Shown in pieces: positions 6,185-10,782 of a stretch of DNA of 10,782 nt. The notes below the pieces were generated by a model that saw nothing but the letters and a program-made list of their open reading frames with translations, was not told where the DNA came from and made no database searches. Numbering within the stretch: the first letter of the stretch is position 1; each line of letters starts with the position of its first letter. This stretch comes from Steroidobacteraceae bacterium (GTDB lineage Bacteria; Pseudomonadota; Gammaproteobacteria; Steroidobacterales; Steroidobacteraceae): assembly GCA_023253235.1 (NCBI GenBank), contig JALRHE010000147.1, forward strand, positions 1 through 10,782. Direction: 5' to 3'. Made by a program: the position numbers and the translations under genes.

Positions 6185-8323
6185 GTGAATTCCCGTCGAT
6201 ACACCCCCCGGCTGATCAGACTCGCCCCGCTCGCCCTCGGGGTACTGCTACCGACCTCCATGGCGGTAGCCGACGAGACCCTGCAAGAAGTCATCATCAC
6301 CGCAACGCCCCTGCGCACCACGACGCTCGAAACCGCCCAGCCTGTCCTGCTCTTGAGCGCGGACCTGCTGCGCCGCTCGCTCGCCACCAACCTCGGCGAC
6401 ACGCTGGCCAATCAGCCTGGCCTGTCATCGACCTCGTTCGGGCCGATCGCAAGCCGCCCCGTCATTCGCGGACAAGGCGGACTACGGGTACAGGTGTATC
6501 AAGACGGCGCCGAAACGCTGGATGTCGCCGCGCTCTCAGACGATCACGCCGTCTCGATCGACCCCGCTTTTGCCGATCGGATCGAAGTCCTGCACGGCCC
6601 TGCAGCACTGATGTACGGCAGCGCCTCGGCAGCAGGCGCCGTCAACGTTGTCACCGATCGACTGCCGTTGCGTAACACCGATGGACCGATCGAAACGCGC
6701 CTCGAGTTGCGAGGTGACTCCGCCAACGACGAGCGTGCGGTCGCGCTGCGCAGCGGCGGCCATCTCGGTAGCGGTTGGCAGTGGCGAGTCGATGGTTTCT
6801 CGAAACGCAGCGGCGATCTGTCGATTGCCGACTTCGTCGAGTCACCGGCGTTGCGAGCAGAACTTGCAGCGGAAGGCGAAACGGTCGGCGACGAGCGAGG
6901 CGAGTTGCACAACACGGACGCCAAGAGCGAAGGCGGCAGTGTGGGCCTCGGTTGGAGCGGCGATAGCTTGGCTGTCGCGCTCTCGCTGAGCGGCTATCGC
7001 AACGACTACGGCTTGCCGGAGGGCGGACACGCGCACGGGGAGCATACCGACGAGCTCGATGGTCTCGATGCCGACCATGCGGATCACGAGGATGTGCGTA
7101 TCGATCTCGAGCAGCACCGCGTGGATCTCGCGGGTGAGTGGCGTCCGACAGCAGGGTGGATCGAGCGCTGGTCACTGCGTCTGGCCCGCAACGATTACGA
7201 GCATGCCGAGATCGAAGACAGCATACCGGCCACGCGTTACGGGCAACTCGGCTACGAGACACGCCTCACCGCAGATCGACGCTCCGATGATGTTGGTCGT
7301 GGTGTACTCGGACTGCAGTATCGCGATCTCGATTTTGCCGCGTTAGGCGACGAGGCCTTCCTGCCGCCCTCGCGCACGCGTAGCCTAGGCCTGTTTTTCT
7401 TTGAGGAACGTCGCTTCGGCGCCTTGCTTGTCGAAGCGGGTGCCCGGTGGGAGCGCCAGACGCTCGATGCCCACGATGCCGCCAGCTCCCGTTATCGGGA
7501 CGATGCCGTCAGCGCCTCCATCGGCTCCGTCTGGACCAGCTCGCCGCAAACTCGCTGGAGCCTACAACTGACGCGCACGCAGCGGCATCCAACGGCCACG
7601 GAACTCTATGCCGATGGCGCACACCTCGCCCTGCAACGCTACGAACTCGGCAATGCGGATCTCGGTGTCGAAACCGCTCGCACGGTCGATCTCGCTTGGC
7701 GCCATAACGACGCCGATGATCGCTGGCAAAGCAAGATCAGCCTCTTCGTCAGCGACTATCGTGACTACATCTTCGCTGCACCGCTGGGGTTGGATGATGA
7801 CCATGCCGAGCACGCACACGAGCATGATCACGATCACGGAGAAGCCCTGCGCGAAGTCGAATATCGCGCCACTGATGCGCGCTTCCATGGTCTGGAAGCC
7901 GAGTGGTCGATCCGGGAGCTCGCCAAGGTCGCGCAAGGCGGTCTCGGCCTGCGCTTGTTCGGTGACCTCGTTCGCGCGAGGGATGCCGACGGTCATGCGC
8001 TGCCGCAGATACCGCCGCTACGCATCGGGGGTGAACTGAATTGGAGTCGCGGCCCGTGGCGGGTGGGCTTGGAATCGCTCTGGCACGACGCGCAGACCCG
8101 TCTCGCCGACAACGAACTGCGCACCGATGGCTATAACCTGCTGGCAGCGGATATCGCCTATCGCCACACCTATCGCCACGGGGCAGGCGCTGCGACTATG
8201 CTGTGGTTCCTGCGCGGCCAGAACCTGCTCGACGAAGACGCGCGTCGACACGCTTCGCCATTGAAAGACGTGGCGCCGCTCGCAGGGCGCGCGGTGAGCG
8301 CCGGAGTTCGCGTCGAATTTTGA
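6185..8323 (+). CDS. ZnuD-like TonB-dependent outer-membrane zinc receptor
   Basis: A 712-residue TonB-dependent receptor starting at GTG. A signal peptide with likely cleavage at AVA|DE (29/30) is followed by a TonB-box-like EVIITA (35-40), a plug domain (about 45-160: VIRGQGGLRVQVYQDGAE, IEVLHGPAALMYGSASAAGAVNVV) and a beta-barrel ending in Phe, as outer-membrane proteins do. The plug segment LSDDHAVSID (Asp120-His121) and the barrel segments ELYADGAH (473-480) and YELGNADL match the ZnuD family of Neisseria and relatives, in which a plug Asp-His pair helps bind zinc. Two His-rich stretches, at 282-311 and 540-551, resemble the His-rich loops of ZnuD and fall where surface loops would be. 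It imports zinc across the outer membrane using TonB energy; the substrate is inferred from family and neighbours. It heads a probable operon, 14 bp before a ZrgA-like gene. Confidence 0.92.
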   Translation: MNSRRYTPRLIRLAPLALGVLLPTSMAVADETLQEVIITATPLRTTTLETAQPVLLLSADLLRRSLATNLGDTLANQPGLSSTSFGPIASRPVIRGQGGLRVQVYQDGAETLDVAALSDDHAVSIDPAFADRIEVLHGPAALMYGSASAAGAVNVVTDRLPLRNTDGPIETRLELRGDSANDERAVALRSGGHLGSGWQWRVDGFSKRSGDLSIADFVESPALRAELAAEGETVGDERGELHNTDAKSEGGSVGLGWSGDSLAVALSLSGYRNDYGLPEGGHAHGEHTDELDGLDADHADHEDVRIDLEQHRVDLAGEWRPTAGWIERWSLRLARNDYEHAEIEDSIPATRYGQLGYETRLTADRRSDDVGRGVLGLQYRDLDFAALGDEAFLPPSRTRSLGLFFFEERRFGALLVEAGARWERQTLDAHDAASSRYRDDAVSASIGSVWTSSPQTRWSLQLTRTQRHPTATELYADGAHLALQRYELGNADLGVETARTVDLAWRHNDADDRWQSKISLFVSDYRDYIFAAPLGLDDDHAEHAHEHDHDHGEALREVEYRATDARFHGLEAEWSIRELAKVAQGGLGLRLFGDLVRARDADGHALPQIPPLRIGGELNWSRGPWRVGLESLWHDAQTRLADNELRTDGYNLLAADIAYRHTYRHGAGAATMLWFLRGQNLLDEDARRHASPLKDVAPLAGRAVSAGVRVEF
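7028..7117 (+). other. His/Asp/Glu-rich loop 1 of the receptor
   Basis: Residues 282-311 contain histidines at 282, 284, 287, 298, 301 and 311 among many Asp and Glu. The stretch follows a barrel strand ending in NDYGLPEGG, the same relative place as the His-rich loop of Neisseria ZnuD. It is probably extracellular and metal-collecting. Confidence 0.65.
7802..7837 (+). other. His-rich loop 2 of the receptor
   Basis: Residues 540-551 carry six histidines (540, 543, 545, 547, 549, 551) alternating with Asp, Glu and Ala, preceded by three Asp. It follows the strand YRDYIFAAPLG, so it is likely a second surface loop able to coordinate zinc. Confidence 0.65.
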
Positions 8324-8326
8324 TCA

Positions 8327-8331
8327 GGAGA
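8327..8331 (+). promoter_or_regulatory. Ribosome-binding site of the ZrgA-like gene
   Basis: AGGAG lies six bases before ATG 8338, just after the receptor stop. It decides the start against an open-frame extension reaching back to 8203 inside the receptor gene. Confidence 0.8.
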
Positions 8332-8337
8332 ATCGCG

Positions 8338-8949
8338 ATGTCCGTTCGTCGATCTGTTGCCGTGTTGCCCTCGGCCGTATTGTCATCCGTTCTGGTGAGC
8401 TTACTGATGCTGTTCTCGAATGCAGCCTCCGCCCAGGCGAAGCACAGTCACGACGATCAGCACCAACACGACCACGATCATGACCACGACCATGATCACG
8501 ATGGCATGCAGTCCCAAGCCAAGCACGTGCACGGGATCGTCACCCTGAACTTGGCTCTCGATGGCAACTTGCTATCGGCGCAACTCGAAACACCCGCCCT
8601 CCACGTGCTCGGCTTCGAGAACGCGCCCAAAACACCCGAGCAAAAATCCGCTAGTGCCGCTGCCGACACCTGGTTGCAGAGCGGCAAGAACATCCTCGCC
8701 GTTCCGCGCAATGCTGGCTGCCGATTGGAGAAGGTCGACTACAAAGCGCCGAAGCTCGGGTCCGGTCACGCAGACTACCGAGCGCGGTTCGATTTTCGCT
8801 GCAGCAATCCGGCGGCGCTCGCGTGGAGCGAGTTCAGTGCGCTCGACAAACTCAAGGAAGTCGAGAAAGTCGAAGTGAACCTGATCACGGCATCGGCTCA
8901 GCGGCAAATCACCCTGCAAGGCGGAGCCCGTCGCATCACGCTACAGTAA
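8338..8949 (+). CDS. zrgA: ZrgA-like periplasmic zinc-binding protein (DUF2796)
   Basis: A 203-residue exported protein. A signal peptide with hydrophobic core PSAVLSSVLVSLLMLF ends at ASA|QA (32/33). The mature protein begins with a His-Asp tract (histidines 36, 38, 42 and every second residue to 54, plus 63 and 65), followed by the DUF2796 fold: HVHGIVTLNLALDGNLL (63-79), TPALHVLGFENAP (85-97) and the C-terminal KVEVNLITASAQRQITL. Two cysteines (128, 155) could form a disulfide. DUF2796 proteins include ZrgA of Vibrio, part of a zinc uptake system encoded with an ABC ATPase and permease, the same neighbours seen here. The likely role is to capture zinc in the periplasm after the receptor releases it. 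Lipidation is unlikely, since no lipobox cysteine is present. Function is inferred from family and context. Confidence 0.88.
   Translation: MSVRRSVAVLPSAVLSSVLVSLLMLFSNAASAQAKHSHDDQHQHDHDHDHDHDHDGMQSQAKHVHGIVTLNLALDGNLLSAQLETPALHVLGFENAPKTPEQKSASAAADTWLQSGKNILAVPRNAGCRLEKVDYKAPKLGSGHADYRARFDFRCSNPAALAWSEFSALDKLKEVEKVEVNLITASAQRQITLQGGARRITLQ
8461..8502 (+). repeat. His-Asp dipeptide tract in the ZrgA-like protein
   Basis: Codons 42-55 encode alternating His with Asp (one Gln at 43). His codons mix CAC and CAT and Asp codons mix GAC and GAT, so the DNA is not a perfect hexamer microsatellite. The peptide is a classical multi-site zinc-binding sequence. Confidence 0.85.
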
Positions 8950-8955
8950 CGCTTG

Positions 8956-9660
8956 ATGCAAGCTGATCTCGCCAAGCCGGCCATCGAGGCCCGCCATCTG
9001 CGCTATGCGTGGCCCGGCAAACCGTTGACCATCGACATCCCGCAGCTCGACATCGCGCGCGGCGAACGCGTCTTTCTGAAAGGCCCAAGCGGTAGCGGCA
9101 AGAGCACGCTGCTAGGTCTATTGGGTGGCGTGCTCACGCCACAAAGTGGCAGTGTGCGCGTACTCGGCACCGATCTTGCCCCTCTCTCCGGTGCGGCGCG
9201 CGATCGTTTTCGTGGCGACAACATCGGCTTCATTTTCCAGATGTTCAATCTGCTGCCCTATCTCGGCGTGCTCGAGAACGTACTGCTGCCACTGCAGTTC
9301 TCAGCGGTGCGAGCGGCACGTATCGCGGGCGGCGACCCGATCAGCGAGGCACGACGTTTGTTGGCGGCCATCGGTCTTGGTTCCGACGATCTGCTGCAGC
9401 GCCCGGTGACGGAACTGTCGATAGGTCAGCAGCAACGCGTCGCCGCAGCGCGCGCACTGCTCGGTGCGCCGGGCATCATCGTGGCCGACGAACCCACCTC
9501 GGCGCTGGATTACGATTCACGCGAAAACTTCCTCTCGCTGTTGATGAGCGAATGCCAATCCCAAGGCAGCACCCTGCTGTTCGTGAGTCACGATACCTCG
9601 CTCGGGCATTTGTTCGATCGCACGCTGTCGCTGCTCGATATCAATCAGGTGAGCTCGTGA
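8956..9660 (+). CDS. ABC transporter ATP-binding protein, LolD/MacB type (Zrg-like)
   Basis: A 234-residue cytosolic ATPase with every ABC motif: Walker A GPSGSGKS (43-50), Q-loop Gln95 in FIFQMFNLLPYL, signature LSIGQQQR (154-161, Ile replacing the usual first Gly of LSGGQ), Walker B IIVADEP (174-180, catalytic Glu179), D-loop SALD and H-loop His212. The QMFNLLPYLGVLENV segment is typical of the LolD/MacB/FtsE group. The start is ATG 8956; a TTG directly before it (8953) is also in frame. No clear Shine-Dalgarno is present, and the gene begins 6 bp after the ZrgA-like stop, so translational coupling is likely. It overlaps the permease gene by four bases, so the two surely form one complex. 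Context points to zinc acquisition. Confidence 0.93.
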   Translation: MQADLAKPAIEARHLRYAWPGKPLTIDIPQLDIARGERVFLKGPSGSGKSTLLGLLGGVLTPQSGSVRVLGTDLAPLSGAARDRFRGDNIGFIFQMFNLLPYLGVLENVLLPLQFSAVRAARIAGGDPISEARRLLAAIGLGSDDLLQRPVTELSIGQQQRVAAARALLGAPGIIVADEPTSALDYDSRENFLSLLMSECQSQGSTLLFVSHDTSLGHLFDRTLSLLDINQVSS

Positions 9661-10782
9661 ACACCCTCCGTCTCGCTTGGCGTTCGCTTCGCAACCGGCG
9701 CAGCACAGCGCTGCTGACGATCAGCGCCATTGCCATCAGCGTGGCTCTACTGCTCGGTGTCGAAAAGATGCGGACTGCAGCCCGCGAGGGTTTTGCCAAC
9801 ACCGTCTCCGGCGTCGATCTGATCGTGGGCGCCCGGTCAGGCCAACTGAACTTGCTGCTTTATTCCGTGTTTCGCGTGGGCGATGCGACGGCCAACGTCA
9901 GCTGGGACAGCTATCAAAAAATCGCCCGTCATCCCGATGTGGCCTGGACCATTCCGATTTCACTCGGAGACTCGCATCGCGGTTTTCGTGTGATGGGCAC
10001 TAACGGCAGCTACTTCGAGCACTATCGCTACGCCGGCGATCGGCGCATGACTTTCACGGCCGGCAAACCATTCGATGATCTGTACGACGCAGTGGTCGGC
10101 GCCGATGTCGCGCGGCAACTCGGTTATCAACTCGGTGATCCGATCGTGATCGCACACGGCGTCGGCAACGTGAGTTTCGCCAAGCACGACGACAAACCGT
10201 TTCGGATCGCAGGCATCCTCGCCAAGACCGGTACGCCAATCGACCGAACGGTGCATGTGAGTCTCGAGGCGATTACGGCCATCCACCTCGACTGGCAAAG
10301 CGGAGCCCGCGCGCTCCCGGGCGCACAGGTATCAGCCGATGAGGCTCGCGGACAAGATCTGACACCGGAGTCCATCACCGCTTTCATGGTGGGGATGGAG
10401 AGCAAGGTCATGACCTTCACGATGCAGCGCGCGATCAATGATTATCGCCAAGAGGCCTTGATGGCGATCATTCCGGGCGTCGCGCTGAGTCAGTTGTGGA
10501 ACCTCGTCGGTATCGCCGATACGGCTTTGATGATCGTGGCGGCCTTCGTCGTCCTCGCGGGCTTACTCGGCATGCTGACGGCCATTCTGACGAGCCTCAA
10601 CGAACGTCGGCGTGAGATGGCGATTTTGCGATCTTTGGGCGCGCGACCGAAACACATCTTCACGCTGCTGATCACCGAGGCCGGCATTCTGGCGAGTGCA
10701 GGCGTGGCGGCGGGCGTTGCGCTCACCTACGGTCTCTTGTTCGCTGCTCAGCCCATCCTCGAGCGGCGCTTTGGAATCTTTC
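9657..10782 (+). CDS. FtsX/MacB-like ABC permease (Zrg-like), C-terminus cut by window edge
   Basis: A GTG start at 9657 overlaps the ATPase stop as GTGA; 375 full codons are visible before the window ends. The layout is that of the MacB/LolC/FtsX superfamily: a cytosolic N-terminus (NTLRLAWRSLRNRR), TM1 (about residues 17-36), a large periplasmic domain (about 37-280, including SGVDLIVGARSGQLNLLLYSV and VGADVARQLGYQLGD), then TM2 (about 284-310), a cytosolic coupling segment SLNERRREMAILRSLGARP typical of FtsX permeases, and TM3 (about 337-358). The fourth helix would lie beyond the edge. The periplasmic domain could touch the ZrgA-like protein. Such permeases usually do mechanical work or extrude substrates, so direct zinc import by this complex is uncertain. 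Confidence 0.93.
   Translation, partial: MNTLRLAWRSLRNRRSTALLTISAIAISVALLLGVEKMRTAAREGFANTVSGVDLIVGARSGQLNLLLYSVFRVGDATANVSWDSYQKIARHPDVAWTIPISLGDSHRGFRVMGTNGSYFEHYRYAGDRRMTFTAGKPFDDLYDAVVGADVARQLGYQLGDPIVIAHGVGNVSFAKHDDKPFRIAGILAKTGTPIDRTVHVSLEAITAIHLDWQSGARALPGAQVSADEARGQDLTPESITAFMVGMESKVMTFTMQRAINDYRQEALMAIIPGVALSQLWNLVGIADTALMIVAAFVVLAGLLGMLTAILTSLNERRREMAILRSLGARPKHIFTLLITEAGILASAGVAAGVALTYGLLFAAQPILERRFGIF

Noticed and set aside
7562..7996. Minus-strand open frame of 144 codons inside the receptor gene
   Set aside because: It reads the His loop backwards as Val/Met/Ile-rich sequence that mimics a membrane helix; the sense frame is a clear beta-barrel.
6185..8323. Receptor as a siderophore, cobalamin or copper receptor
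   Set aside because: The plug and barrel segments, His-rich loops and the ZrgA-like neighbour fit the ZnuD branch better, although copper or nickel binding cannot be excluded from sequence alone.
8203..8337. Upstream extension of the ZrgA-like reading frame into the receptor gene
   Set aside because: The extension lacks a start signal, would bury the signal peptide, and a good AGGAG precedes ATG 8338.

Overview
The window is dense, high-GC (about 60% by eye) bacterial DNA with Gammaproteobacteria-type genes. Two divergent transcription units share one 117-bp intergenic region at 6068-6184, and no other gap exceeds 65 bp. The gene order on the minus strand (holA, nadD, rsfS, rlmH, maf, rng, nitrilase, tldD) resembles the merged housekeeping cluster of Xanthomonadales/Nevskiales-like lineages. 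That placement is an inference from gene order and codon style, not from a phylogenetic marker.

Minus strand, 6067 down to 1: a compact housekeeping operon. It encodes DNA polymerase III delta subunit (holA), nicotinate-nucleotide adenylyltransferase (nadD), ribosomal silencing factor (rsfS, with an unusual basic tail), the 23S rRNA pseudouridine-1915 methyltransferase (rlmH), a Maf nucleotide pyrophosphatase of the YhdE type, RNase G (rng), a nitrilase-superfamily amidase, and the N-terminal 105 codons of TldD, cut by the window edge. Three junctions are ATGA four-base overlaps (holA/nadD, maf/rng, rng/nitrilase), which fixes those starts. Two usual neighbours are missing: leuS-lptE in front of holA, and the large yhdP gene between rng and tldD.

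Plus strand, 6185 to the right edge: an apparent zinc-acquisition operon. It contains a ZnuD-like TonB-dependent outer-membrane receptor with two His/Asp/Glu-rich stretches, a periplasmic DUF2796 protein of the ZrgA type with a long His-Asp tract, an ABC ATPase of the LolD/MacB type, and its FtsX/MacB-like permease, truncated at the window end. The genes are tightly spaced (14-bp gap, 6-bp gap, 4-bp overlap). The proposed flow is zinc across the outer membrane through the receptor, capture by the His-rich periplasmic protein, and an inner-membrane step powered by the ABC complex. How an FtsX/MacB-type complex, a family known for mechanical work and extraction rather than import, serves metal uptake is the main open question here.

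The divergent intergenic region carries three copies of a hexamer (AGTAAC/GTTACT) forming nested palindromes over a promoter-like AT-rich core. It is a plausible Zur-type operator and could also affect the housekeeping operon on the other strand. No RNA genes, insertion sequences, CRISPR arrays or clear terminators were seen.
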